This document shows positions 31,680 to 39,842 of a DNA stretch of 64,000 nt, piece after piece. Under the pieces are notes generated by a model. The model had not been told where the DNA came from, ran no database searches, and saw only the letters and a list, made by a program, of their open reading frames with translations. Numbering within the stretch: position 1 is the first letter of the stretch; each line of letters starts with the position of its first letter. The translations under genes were made by a program, and so were the position numbers. The DNA lies in the NCBI RefSeq assembly GCF_003586305.1, contig NZ_QXJI01000001.1, positions 1,116,001 through 1,180,000 of the forward strand, written 5' to 3'. This stretch comes from Cognatilysobacter tabacisoli (GTDB taxonomy: Bacteria > Pseudomonadota > Gammaproteobacteria > Xanthomonadales > Xanthomonadaceae).

Positions 31680-32240
31680 TTGACTGATTCCGCTTCCCGG
31701 CCGTCGCCGAACGAGAACCACCTCCTGATCAACGCCTATACGACGCATCCGGAGTCCCCGCTTCTGTCGGTGACCCGCCGGATCGCCGACAGCGGCTGCA
31801 ATCTGGTCGACACCCGCCTGTCCACGGTCGGCCGCGACGTCTCGGTCACCGCGCTGGCGGTCGGTTCGTGGGACGCGGTCGCCAAGCTCGAGGCGATGCT
31901 GACCCGGCTCGAGCGCGAGGAAGGCCTGAAGCTGGTGTGGTACCGCACCGGCCCCAAGCAGGTGCAGTCGAACCTGCTGCCGTACGTCGTCGAGGTCGTG
32001 GCCGCGGACAAGCCCGGCATCCTGTTCCAGCTGGCGGACTTCTTCGACCGCCAGGGCATCACGATCGAGAGCCTGCACTGCTCGCGCTACCGCGCGATGC
32101 AGACCGGTGCGGAGATGTTTTCCGCCCAGGTGACGATCGGGGTGCCGTCGAGCATGCACATCGCCGCGCTGCGCGATGACTTCCTCGAGTTCTGCGACCA
32201 CCTCAACCTCGACGCCATCATGGACCCGATGAAGTTCTGA
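31680..32240 (+). CDS. gcvR: glycine cleavage system transcriptional repressor-like protein
   Basis: A 186-residue protein made of two ACT domains (about 14-90 and 98-180) and nothing else, the GcvR layout. The first starts H-L-L-I-N-A-Y-T and the second Y-V-V-E-V-V-A-A-D-K-P-G-I, followed by L-x-D-F-F-D-R-Q-G-I-T-I-E. In E. coli, GcvR binds glycine and restrains GcvA. Start is TTG at 31680, since no ATG precedes the first ACT strand in frame. It is followed by bcp after 2 bases, the gcvR-bcp order of E. coli. Confidence 0.9.
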   Translation: MTDSASRPSPNENHLLINAYTTHPESPLLSVTRRIADSGCNLVDTRLSTVGRDVSVTALAVGSWDAVAKLEAMLTRLEREEGLKLVWYRTGPKQVQSNLLPYVVEVVAADKPGILFQLADFFDRQGITIESLHCSRYRAMQTGAEMFSAQVTIGVPSSMHIAALRDDFLEFCDHLNLDAIMDPMKF

Positions 32241-32242
32241 GC

Positions 32243-32716
32243 ATGCTCGACACCGGCGACCGCGTCCCGACTTCCCTGCCGCTTGCGCTGTCGAGCGGCG
32301 CGACGACGACACTCGGCGAGCACGCCGGCCACTGGGTGGTGCTGTACTTCTACCCGAAGGACTCCACGCCGGGCTGCACGACCGAGGGCATCGACTTCAA
32401 CGCGCTGCTGCCGCAGTTCAAGGAGCTCGGCGCCACGGTGCTGGGCGTCTCGCGCGACTCGATCAGGTCGCACCAGAACTTCTGCGCCAAGCAGGGGTTC
32501 AAGTTCGACCTGGTCAGCGACGCCGACGAAGCGCTGTGCAACGCGTTCGGAGTGATCAAGGAAAAGAACATGTACGGCCGCAAGGTGCTCGGCATCGAGC
32601 GCAGCACCTTCCTGATCGGCCCCGACGGTGTCATCGCGCAGTCATGGCGACCGGTGAAGGTGCCGGGCCACGCGCAGGCCGTCCTCGACGCGCTCAAGGC
32701 AGCCGCCAAGAAGTGA
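32243..32716 (+). CDS. bcp: thioredoxin-dependent peroxiredoxin Bcp
   Basis: A 157-residue peroxiredoxin of the BCP/PrxQ group that reduces hydrogen peroxide and lipid peroxides. The peroxidatic cysteine is C45 in S-T-P-G-C-T-T-E-G. The position five residues later, where E. coli has a second cysteine, is not cysteine; instead C81 lies in Q-N-F-C-A-K-Q. This 36-residue spacing equals that of the C47-C83 disulfide pair known in Xylella Bcp, so it is probably an atypical 2-Cys enzyme of that kind. Confidence 0.94.
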   Translation: MLDTGDRVPTSLPLALSSGATTTLGEHAGHWVVLYFYPKDSTPGCTTEGIDFNALLPQFKELGATVLGVSRDSIRSHQNFCAKQGFKFDLVSDADEALCNAFGVIKEKNMYGRKVLGIERSTFLIGPDGVIAQSWRPVKVPGHAQAVLDALKAAAKK

Positions 32717-32730
32717 TCCCACTGGCCACG

Positions 32731-32772
32731 AACGCCTCCACCACCCCGCCCCGCGGGCCCGTGGTGGCGTTT
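32731..32772 (+). terminator. hairpin after bcp
   Basis: AACGCC-(TC)-CACCAC pairs with GTGGTGGCGTT, with a short T-run (TTT) at the end. It lies 15 bases after the bcp stop and probably ends the gcvR-bcp transcript at least in part. Confidence 0.45.
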
Positions 32773-32879
32773 CGCCGTGCGCTTTCCACTGGTTGCGTTT
32801 CCACGCCCCACCGCACCACCGCGCGCACCTGCTCCACCTGCCGTACCCACACCAAGCTGTTTCCTCACCGGAGCTGGCG

Positions 32880-34277
32880 ATGACCCGAAGCAAGCGCATC
32901 TACGTGCTCGACACCAATGTGCTGATGCACGACCCGACCGCGCTGTTCAAGTTCGAGGAGCACGACGTCTACCTGCCGATGCAGGTGATGGAGGAGCTCG
33001 ACAACGGCAAGAAAGGCACTTCCGAAGCCAGCCGCAACGCCCGCCAGGTCAGCCGCTTCCTCAACGAGCTGGTCGAGTCGGTCGGCACCGACCGCATCCA
33101 CACCGGCATCCCGCTGCTGCGCCCGCAGGGCCTGCAGCTGCGCGGCCCGCAGAGCGTCGGCCAGCTGCGCTTCCAGACCGACAACTTCGACGCCGGCAAG
33201 CGCTTCGGCGCGGTGGTGCCGGACAACGCGATCCTCGGCGCCATCCTCGCGCTGAAGGAAGCCGAGCCCGAGACGCCGGTGGTGTTCATCTCCAAGGACA
33301 TCAACCTGCGGATCAAGGCGGCGATCGCCGGCATCGTGTCGGAGGACTACGAGAACGACCGCGCGCTCGACGATTTCAGCCTGCTGTACACCGGCGCGAC
33401 CGAGCTGCCGGCGGACTTCTGGCAGATCCACGGCAAGGAGCTGCGCTCGTGGACCGACAAGGGCCGCACGTACTACGAGATCGCCCGCCGCGACGAGGAC
33501 GACTGGTACCCGAACCAGTTCCTGTACCTGCCCGGCGACGACGAGTCCGAGCTGAAGGTCGCGCGCGTCACCGACGACAAGGTCACGCTGCAGATCGTCG
33601 ACGACTACCGCCACAACTCGCACGCGGTGTGGGGGATCATCGCCCGCAACCGCGAGCAGAACTTCGCGCTCAACGCGCTGATGGACCCGGAGATCGACTT
33701 CGTCACCCTGCTCGGCACCGCCGGTACGGGCAAGACGCTGCTCGCGCTGGCCGCGGGCCTGGCGCAGACGATGGACCAGCAGCGCTACCGCGAGATCATC
33801 ATGACCCGCGCGACGGTCAGCGTCGGCGAGGACATCGGCTTCCTGCCCGGCACGGAGGAGGAAAAGATGACGCCGTGGATGGGCGCGCTGACCGACAACC
33901 TGGAGGTGCTGACGCACAACCAGGACGGCGGCAGCTGGGGCCGCGCGGCGACCAACGACCTGCTCGCCAGCCGGATCAAGATCCGCTCGATGAACTTCAT
34001 GCGCGGGCGCACGTTCCTGAGCCGCTGGCTGATCCTCGATGAGGCGCAGAACCTCACGCCGAAGCAGATGAAGACGCTGATTACCCGCGCCGGCCCGGGC
34101 ACCAAGATCGTCTGCCTCGGCAACGTCGAGCAGATCGACACGCCGTACCTGACCGAGACCACGTCGGGCCTGACGTATGCGGTGGACCGCTTCAAGAACT
34201 GGGCCCACAGCGCGCACATCACGCTGCGTCGCGGCGAGCGCTCGCGCCTGGCCGACTACGCGTCCGACGTGCTGTAG
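32880..34277 (+). CDS. PhoH-family protein with N-terminal PIN domain
   Basis: A 465-residue protein: PIN nuclease domain at about 1-145 (Y-V-L-D-T-N-V-L-M-H-D, acidic residues D10 and D17, and later E-E-L-D and F-I-S-K-D), then a PhoH ATPase domain at about 260-460 (Walker A G-T-A-G-T-G-K-T, L-D-E-A-Q-N Walker B). This is the PhoH2/YlaK type, known in other bacteria as RNA helicase plus RNase. The start at the ATG of M-T-R-S-K-R-I is directly before the first PIN strand. Possible role: RNA decay under stress. Confidence 0.93.
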   Translation: MTRSKRIYVLDTNVLMHDPTALFKFEEHDVYLPMQVMEELDNGKKGTSEASRNARQVSRFLNELVESVGTDRIHTGIPLLRPQGLQLRGPQSVGQLRFQTDNFDAGKRFGAVVPDNAILGAILALKEAEPETPVVFISKDINLRIKAAIAGIVSEDYENDRALDDFSLLYTGATELPADFWQIHGKELRSWTDKGRTYYEIARRDEDDWYPNQFLYLPGDDESELKVARVTDDKVTLQIVDDYRHNSHAVWGIIARNREQNFALNALMDPEIDFVTLLGTAGTGKTLLALAAGLAQTMDQQRYREIIMTRATVSVGEDIGFLPGTEEEKMTPWMGALTDNLEVLTHNQDGGSWGRAATNDLLASRIKIRSMNFMRGRTFLSRWLILDEAQNLTPKQMKTLITRAGPGTKIVCLGNVEQIDTPYLTETTSGLTYAVDRFKNWAHSAHITLRRGERSRLADYASDVL

Positions 34278-34280
34278 CGC

Positions 34281-34963
34281 GTGTCGCCGGTCCGCCTGCT
34301 GCCGACGTGGGTCTGGGCCGGCGCGGCCAGCCTCGCGCTGGTGGCCGGCATGGTCAACGTGGTCGGCTACCTGGGCTTCGAGCACCAGGCGGTCACCCAC
34401 CTGACCGGCACCACCACCCTGCTCGGCGCCGCCGCCGCGCAGGGTGAGCTGCGCACCGCCGGGCGACTGGGGCTGATGATCGCCGCGTTCGTCGCCGGCG
34501 CGGTGCTCAGCGGCATGCTGATCCAGGACAGCACGCTGAAGCTCGGGCGCCGCTACGGCGTGGCGCTGGCGATCGAGGCGGCGCTGCTGGCCGCCGCGGT
34601 GCCGCTGTTCGAGGACGGCGCGATCGCCGGCGCGGCGCTGGCAGCGATGGCGTGCGGCCTGCAGAACGCGATGACGGCGACCTACAGCGGCGCCGTCGTG
34701 CGCACCGCGCACCTGAGCGGCATGTTCACCGACCTGGGCATCTTCCTCGGCCACCGGCTGCGCGGCATGGCGGTCGACCGCCGCCGGCTGTCGCTGTGCG
34801 TGGTGATCATCCTCGGCTTCGCCGCCGGCGGCGTGGTCGGCGCGCTGCTGTTCCCGCGGCTGGGCTACGCGACGCTGTACGTGCCGGCCGCGCTGACCGG
34901 CACCGTCGGCGTGGCCTACGCCGCGTATCGCCACTGGCAGCTGCGCGGGGGCACACTGGCGCC

Positions 34964-34967
<4 letters not shown>
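34281..34967 (+). CDS. YoaK/DUF1275 family membrane protein
   Basis: A 228-residue inner membrane protein with about six transmembrane segments. It carries the family marks G-x-V-N-V-V-G-Y-L-G-F near the N-terminus, H-L-T-G-T-T (about 40-45), and A-C-G-L-Q-N-A-M-T-A-T-Y-S-G-A-V-V-R-T-A-H-L-S-G-M-F-T-D (given in parts: A-C-G-L-Q-N at about 125-130; T-A-H-L-S-G at about 145-150). Function is unknown. Start is GTG 3 bases after the phoH-like stop; its TGA overlaps the thiD ATG. Confidence 0.87.
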
Positions 34968-35768
<801 letters not shown>

Positions 35769-35776
<8 letters not shown>

Positions 35777-36695
35777 GCCGCACGTCCCGCCCCGCCCGGC
35801 GCCGCCGATGAGCGACCCGCTGCCGCCGTCGCGCATCGACGCGCGCGTGCTGGGCGTGCGCGCCGACGACGGCCACCACTTCGAACTGATCACCCGCGTG
35901 CCGGACGGCGCGCACGCGCACCTGCTGTGGCTGCCCGCGCTCGGCGTGGCCGCGCGCCACTACGTGCCGTTCGCCGAGGCGCTGGCCGCGCGCGGCGTGG
36001 CCGTGTACCTGCACGAGTGGCGCGGCAACGGCAGCAGCAGCGTGCGCGCCAGCCGGCACAACGACTGGGGCTACCGCGAGCTGCTGCAGCACGACATCCC
36101 GGCCAGCGAAGCGGCGATCCGCGCCGCCACCGGCGCCGGCCCCGACACCTACGGCGGCCACAGCCTGGGCGGGCAGCTGGCGACGTGCCGGCTGGCGCTG
36201 CGCGTGCAGGCCGGCGAAGACCCCGCCACCGTCGCGCGCGCGCTGTGGCTGGTCGCCAGCGGCGCGCCGTACTGGCGCGCGTTCCCGCGGCCGACGCGCT
36301 ACTGGCTGCCGATGGCGTACCGCTTCCTGCCGTGGCTGGCCCACCGCCGCGGCGCCCTGCCCGGCCGCGCGATCGGCTTCGGCGGCGACGAGGCGCGCGG
36401 CGTGATCACCGACTGGGCGCGCACCGCGATCACCGGCCGCTATGCCGCGCCGGGCATCGACGCCGACATCGAGGCCGGGATGGCGAAGCTCACGCTGCCG
36501 GTGCGCGCGGTGCTGCCGAAGGACGACTGGCTGGCGCCGAGGTCGTCGATTGATTTTCTGCTCTCGAAGTTCGGACCGGGCGAACGGGATGTGCGGGTGC
36601 TGGATAGCGAGACGCTGCGCGCGCCCGCGGATCACTTCAGTTGGATGAGGCAACCAAGTGGAATTGCCGCCCTGCTAACCAACGTCGTGCTCTAG
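35769..36695 (+). CDS. alpha/beta hydrolase
   Basis: A 308-residue alpha/beta-fold hydrolase. The nucleophile elbow is G-G-H-S-L-G-G (Ser about 134). L-P-A-L-G-V-A-A-R-H-Y (about 55-65) is the oxyanion region, an Asp sits in L-P-K-D-D-W-L-A-P, and the likely catalytic His is in A-D-H-F-S-W. It resembles the YheT/esterase-like proteins acting on unknown esters. A start at 35808 is also possible and would avoid the thiD overlap. The last 50 codons are less GC-rich than the rest but the fold is complete, so the gene is intact where the foreign block begins. Confidence 0.82.
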
Positions 36696-37007
36696 CTGCG
36701 TTCCTCCCGTTGCTTGAGGTCCGCTCCCGGCCTAATGGCGGACAACAGCTACCGCTGACGTGTGCTCGCCCGGTTAGCTGGCAACTCGCGTGGGCAAACT
36801 CTCGCTACTGGTTTTCAGCAGCCATCGTTGGGTACCGTCCGCATCCGTCTCGCCGGAGCGTCGCGAGCCCATACCGCAAATGTGCGGGTAGTTCGCCGTC
36901 GAGGGCCGCCTACCCGGCGCCCCATTTGCGAGCGTTCGTGATGACGCGGCCGCACGTAACGATACGCCATGGTCGATGTCCGCTTTCAGGCAGAAGCGGA
37001 CATCGGC
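36696..37007. other. gene-free terminal segment of the cassette array
   Basis: No convincing gene. A minus-strand frame reading V-R-F-C-L-K-A-D-I starts from TTG and has no ribosome binding site. A hairpin (ATGTCCGCTT / AAGCGGACAT, 36977-36999) lies near the right end, and GCTAACC (36674-36680) pairs with GGTTAGC (36772-36778). These could be a decayed last cassette beyond the leftmost attC, but that is inference. Confidence 0.45.
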
Positions 37008-37068
37008 GCTCAACAAGCGGAATTAAGCCGAGCCGCGAAGCGGCTTCGGCTTGAATGAATTGCTGGGC
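37008..37068 (-). repeat. attC site A
   Basis: A 61-bp site 9 bases after the stop of the 106-residue gene. In gene orientation it runs from GCCCAGC (degenerate R'') to GTTGAGC (R', fits GTTRRRY), with inner arms AAGCCGAAGCCGC and GCGGCTCGGCTT. R'' has AGC where AAC is usual, so it may fold less well. Confidence 0.78.
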
Positions 37069-37077
37069 GGCAGACCG

Positions 37078-37398
37078 TTAATGGACAAGGTTTCCCTCCG
37101 GCTTGGTGGCAGGGTAGGCGTGTATGACCACAACGACGCCGTCTAGAAGTGCCTGCTCGAAGTAGCTCATGCCCTCTGGCGTTGCCTCCGCAAGGTCGGC
37201 ACGAGTCAGCAGATACGTCTCATCTACGGTCTGCAGTTGCCAACCAGCCTCAGCGACCTCACGCGTCGCAAGCGCCACCGCAGCCTGCTCGGCCAACTCG
37301 GTTGTATAGACGTTGATTGTTGCCCCGCCGTACTCGGCGAAAGCCGGCGTACCTGGCTGGGGCAAGGCGTCAACCATGACTAGCCGAACTGTTCCCAT
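37078..37398 (-). CDS. cassette protein of unknown function (106 residues)
   Basis: A small soluble protein with alternating hydrophobic strands (V-R-L-V-M-V-D-A, T-I-N-V-Y-T, G-V-V-V-V-I-H-A-Y) and a central helix (A-E-Q-A-A-V-A-L-A-T-R-E-V), suggesting an alpha/beta fold. I recognise no family. Its ATG comes only 3 bases after the cassette boundary core site at 37402-37408 (GTTAGGC-GGG-ATG), leaving little room for a ribosome binding site. Codon use is less GC-rich than the surrounding chromosome. Confidence 0.7.
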   Translation of the reverse strand: MGTVRLVMVDALPQPGTPAFAEYGGATINVYTTELAEQAAVALATREVAEAGWQLQTVDETYLLTRADLAEATPEGMSYFEQALLDGVVVVIHAYPATKPEGNLVH

Positions 37399-37401
37399 CC
37401 C

Positions 37402-37461
37402 GCCTAACGCTTTAATTGAGCCGCGCCCCGAAGCGGCGTCGGCTTGGATGAATCGTTAGCC
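37402..37461 (-). repeat. attC site B
   Basis: A 60-bp site. In gene orientation it begins GGCTAAC (R'') and ends GTTAGGC (R'), an inverse pair, with palindromic core arms around CCGCTTCGGGGCGCGGC. The TAA stop of the three-helix membrane protein lies inside R''. Confidence 0.87.
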
Positions 37462-37866
37462 GCATGCATATGCAACACCTACTGCGATCAACAGCACAGC
37501 AAGTGCAGACAGCGCGAACAGCTGCTTGAGCCAGAAGAGAATTGATCGTGCGCGATACAGAACAGACTTTTGGTTGTACTTGGCCTGTCTTGCTTCCGAG
37601 GCCTCGGCTACCTCTAAGACCTCCTTGGAGTTGGCGTATCCAAAGACGAACTGTAGGTAGTCCGAAAGCAGCGACAGCAGCACAAGAAGGCCGGCCAGGA
37701 GCAGAAGCCCACTATTGGGCGATGATCGCAGCGTGGGCGCATCGTCACCCCCGGCAATGAAGAGCCAAACCAAAGCCAGAACGCTAAGAGCGATTGTCCT
37801 TGTCAGGTCGCTAATCTTGCCGCTTACGACCTCGAGGTCCTCACAAATTTTCTCTACGGTAGGCAT
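37456..37866 (-). CDS. three-helix membrane protein, second gene of a two-gene cassette
   Basis: A 136-residue protein with an amphipathic N-terminal helix (residues 1-22), a membrane segment at about 24-40, a second at about 52-75, a charged middle (S-K-E-V-L-E-V-A-E-A-S-E-A-R-Q), and a third hydrophobic segment at about 112-135. It is an inner membrane protein of no known family. Its ATG follows the stop of the histone-like gene after one base (TGA-C-ATG), so the two are translationally coupled and likely act together or at least are co-regulated. Confidence 0.78.
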   Translation of the reverse strand: MPTVEKICEDLEVVSGKISDLTRTIALSVLALVWLFIAGGDDAPTLRSSPNSGLLLLAGLLVLLSLLSDYLQFVFGYANSKEVLEVAEASEARQAKYNQKSVLYRARSILFWLKQLFALSALAVLLIAVGVAYACG

Positions 37867-37867
37867 G

Positions 37868-38095
37868 TCAGCGGGGCTTGCGTGGACCAGAGTAATCAGT
37901 GCCGCCGGCGGCAGCGCGCTTTCTAGCGGGTTTGCGTGTGACCTTCTTTGCCACGCGCTTAATCGCTTTCTTTACTGCCTTTGCGACCTTCTTGACGGCC
38001 TTCTTCGCCGCCTTCTTTTTAACAACCACCTTCTTCGCAGCTTTCGTTGCAGCCTTCTTGGCAGGCTTCTTAGCAGCTTTCCGTGCGAGTGCCAT
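37868..38095 (-). CDS. lysine/alanine-rich histone H1-like protein
   Basis: A 75-residue very basic protein made of K-K-A-A/V-K-K repeats (K-P-A-K-K-A-A, K-K-A-V-K-K-V-A-K) up to about residue 62, ending G-G-T-D-Y-S-G-P-R-K-P-R. Composition matches the C-terminal domain of eukaryotic histone H1 and bacterial AlgP/Hc1-like nucleoid proteins, so it should bind DNA or RNA without sequence preference. GGGGGA lies 6 bases before the ATG. Finding it as cargo of an integron cassette is unusual. Confidence 0.85.
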   Translation of the reverse strand: MALARKAAKKPAKKAATKAAKKVVVKKKAAKKAVKKVAKAVKKAIKRVAKKVTRKPARKRAAAGGTDYSGPRKPR

Positions 38096-38123
38096 ACGAG
38101 TCCCCCTGCTGTTGCTGTTTTGC

Positions 38124-38183
38124 GGCGAACGCCTGAATTAAGCCGAACCGCGAAGCGATTTCGGCTTGAGTTAATTGTTAGGC
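38124..38183 (-). repeat. attC site C
   Basis: A 60-bp site. In gene orientation it starts GCCTAAC (R'') and ends GTTCGCC, where R' keeps GTT but departs from GTTRRRY at two positions. The core is the same as in the other sites. The TAA of the 258-residue gene lies inside R''. Confidence 0.82.
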
Positions 38184-38954
38184 GCGCTCACGCCAATGCG
38201 CCAAGAATAGGTTACCGAACTCCACAACGGTCGATGCATCGGAAAGCATCTGTGGATGAATCAGTATGGGTCTCAAGGCCTCGTCCTCTGAAAAAGAATG
38301 GAGGAACGCAAAGCACGGCCTGCCAATTGCATCTTGCTCTGCAATCATTTCGCCTAGCTGTTGCCATTGGTGCTGCTGTATTAGGCCAATCCGTCGCGCC
38401 TCTAGCGCGTTGTAGCGTTCCTGCTCCGTTGGGGTAAGGGTAGCGGGGGGAATGTAAAGAGGAATTCTATGAGCCAAAGCGTCTCGGTAGTTCTTGAGGT
38501 ACTCCGAATGCCACCTGGTCATTGTCTCGGATGAGAGATGTTCCTGAAGCGCCTGCGGGAGAAGCCGTTGCGTCCGGCTCTTGAACATATCGACATTGAG
38601 ACGGCCACCCACATCGGCCTCGAGCTGATGCAGATGGACGAAACTCCAAGCCCAATTGTCAAAAACCCCGATTAGATTGATGAAGAAGGCTTGCAGGTTG
38701 ATCTGAACATCAATGAGAGTTTCTCGATCGAGCTTTGCCTCCGCGGAGGGCGGGAAGTGGTCGAACACATTGATGATTGTGTGCCTAAGAACATTGAGCC
38801 GACGTCCCACGCCGTGAAACATGTACTCCTTGACTCGCTCGTTAGGGATGTCATTACAGCTTAGGAAGCAGTCCATCTGTAGGTGATGCAGCTGCGACGG
38901 AACTTCGTCCAGTCGACGCGCCAGCTCTTGAAGGGCTTCCGGTGGATATTGCAT
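38178..38954 (-). CDS. cassette protein with HEPN-like Rx4H motif
   Basis: A 258-residue, mostly helical soluble protein. Residues 155-165 read K-N-Y-R-D-A-L-A-H-R-I; R157 and H162 form an Rx4H motif, the pattern of HEPN domains, which include RNase toxins and defence effectors. W-A-W-S-F-V-H-L-H (about 101-109) sits in an upstream helix. The HEPN assignment is inferred from this motif and the helical pattern only. Its ATG is 4 bases from the cassette core site (GTTGGGC-GCCT-ATG), so no Shine-Dalgarno fits within the cassette. Confidence 0.75.
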   Translation of the reverse strand: MQYPPEALQELARRLDEVPSQLHHLQMDCFLSCNDIPNERVKEYMFHGVGRRLNVLRHTIINVFDHFPPSAEAKLDRETLIDVQINLQAFFINLIGVFDNWAWSFVHLHQLEADVGGRLNVDMFKSRTQRLLPQALQEHLSSETMTRWHSEYLKNYRDALAHRIPLYIPPATLTPTEQERYNALEARRIGLIQQHQWQQLGEMIAEQDAIGRPCFAFLHSFSEDEALRPILIHPQMLSDASTVVEFGNLFLAHWRERA

Positions 38955-38958
38955 AGGC

Positions 38959-39018
38959 GCCCAACCCCTGAATTAAGCCGAGCCGCGAAACGGCTTCGGC
39001 TTGAACGAATTGTTAGGC
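38959..39018 (-). repeat. attC site D
   Basis: A 60-bp site running in gene orientation from GCCTAAC (R'') to GTTGGGC (R', fits GTTRRRY). It is the attC of the first cassette, located directly after the stop of the 138-residue gene. Confidence 0.88.
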
Positions 39019-39024
39019 CTCACG

Positions 39025-39441
39025 CTACTTGAGGTCAGCAACCGGAAAGTCGAGGCCGCCTTGTCTATCCAGGACCTTGCTCATGATGATGCGCTCGCGA
39101 ATCTTGAACTCGAATTTGTGGCGATAGACTGCGAGCATTTCGGTGTCTTTGAGCGGTCCGTCTAATGGTTTCCGCAACTCTGGTTCCGCGATGTACTTTC
39201 CTACAGCGGCGTCAAAGCTTTCGACGTCTTTCCAGAACCCGATATTGACGTAGGTGATGTAGGCCGGGTCGGTGAGGCTGAAGGTATTAAACTTTGGGTC
39301 TTCGGCCTCTTCAGCCTTTGTCAAGAACTCTCTGTAAAGGCCGGTGTTGGGATCGACGGCCATCTTTTGCCACATAGCCCTAAATGCCTGCTCATTCTCA
39401 ACGCCGCGCTTGATAAGCCAATGAACCATGATTACGACCAC
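39025..39441 (-). CDS. small ferredoxin-fold-like (ABM-type) cassette protein
   Basis: A 138-residue protein. The pattern V-I-M-V-H-W-L-I-K at the start, a helix with F-R-A-M-W-Q-K-M, then I-T-Y-V-N-I-G-F-W-K-D-V-E-S-F-D-A-A-V-G-K-Y resembles antibiotic biosynthesis monooxygenase/dimeric alpha-beta barrel proteins. That call is inference. Start is GTG at 39441, because AAGGAGGG sits 6 bases upstream; the ATG at 39429 has no such site. It is the first cassette, nearest the presumed attI end. Confidence 0.72.
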   Translation of the reverse strand: MVVIMVHWLIKRGVENEQAFRAMWQKMAVDPNTGLYREFLTKAEEAEDPKFNTFSLTDPAYITYVNIGFWKDVESFDAAVGKYIAEPELRKPLDGPLKDTEMLAVYRHKFEFKIRERIIMSKVLDRQGGLDFPVADLK

Positions 39442-39459
39442 CGAGACCCTCCTTGTGAG

Positions 39460-39466
39460 GCCTAAC
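39460..39466 (-). other. orphan core site at the array's right boundary
   Basis: GTTAGGC (gene orientation) precedes the first cassette with no attC palindrome upstream of it. It marks either a remnant attI or the insertion point of the array. The preceding bases read TTATTAGGTAGTTAGGC. Confidence 0.5.
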
Positions 39467-39668
39467 TACCTAATAAGTGGGTATGGATCCATTTGTACAT
39501 CCTCTGATCTTCCGGGCGCAGCCGTCCGCTGGCCTGGTGGCCACAGCGTTCTTCTAGCTTATTGCATCACCGGCGTGGAGGAGCAAACGCGGATTCCAGC
39601 CAAGTTGCGCAGCGTGCTCGCATGACAAGGGCTCGGAGCCATGTCCGATTTGGGTCGAGAGGGGACCT

Positions 39669-39836
39669 CTAACCCCCTGACACGCCCGATGCCGACTCGC
39701 TAGTTCGCCGGCGCAGAAACGCCTCGAAGACGCGGAGGAAGGCGGCGGCCTCCTCATCGCCCTGCTCCGACAACTTCTTCAACTCTCCAAGAAGTTGCTC
39801 AGCTTGGGTAGACGCACTGGGGCGAGAGTCATTCAT
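39669..39836 (-). CDS. 55-residue small protein (unannotated ORF)
   Basis: ATG at 39836, TAG at 39669-39671. The protein begins M-N-D-S-R-P-S-A-S-T-Q-A-E-Q and then forms an amphipathic helix L-L-G-E-L-K-K-L-S-E-Q and a second one with A-A-A-F-L-R-V-F-E-A-F-L-R-R-R, ending in a Ser/Gly tail. The evidence for translation is an ideal ribosome binding site (GGAGG, 6 bases before ATG). It follows the 158-residue gene with 57 bp between, so the two may be an operon. No family recognised. Confidence 0.65.
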   Translation of the reverse strand: MNDSRPSASTQAEQLLGELKKLSEQGDEEAAAFLRVFEAFLRRRTSESASGVSGG

Positions 39837-39842
39837 TTCGAT

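Larger units (their letters stand above)
37008..39466 (-). mobile_element. integron cassette array without integrase (CALIN-like)
   Basis: Four attC-type sites and five genes, all genes on the minus strand, alternate as gene-attC-gene-attC. Between the core sites the four attC share the same core with small changes (AATTAAGCCGA..CCGCGAA.CGG.. TCGGCTTGA), the mark of a lineage-specific chromosomal integron. The orientation puts any attI/integrase to the right of 39466, but no tyrosine recombinase is coded between there and 41.4 kb. Such integrase-less clusters are called CALIN; cassettes in them can still be mobilised by an integrase elsewhere in the genome. Confidence 0.85.

Noticed and set aside
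34900-34963. TPP riboswitch before thiD
   Set aside because: thiD overlaps the preceding gene and no THI-box sequence was seen.
36674-36778. GCTAACC / GGTTAGC inverted pair as a fifth attC
   Set aside because: The ends pair, but the 90 bases between show no attC core or matching inner arms; not called.
36774-37016. Minus-strand frame of 80 codons left of attC site A
   Set aside because: It starts from TTG inside the attC core, lacks a ribosome binding site and runs through a hairpin; the product looks like a frame artefact.
37008-39018. The four repeats as a CRISPR array
   Set aside because: The repeats are 400-850 bp apart, palindromic and each follows a gene, which fits attC sites and not CRISPR.
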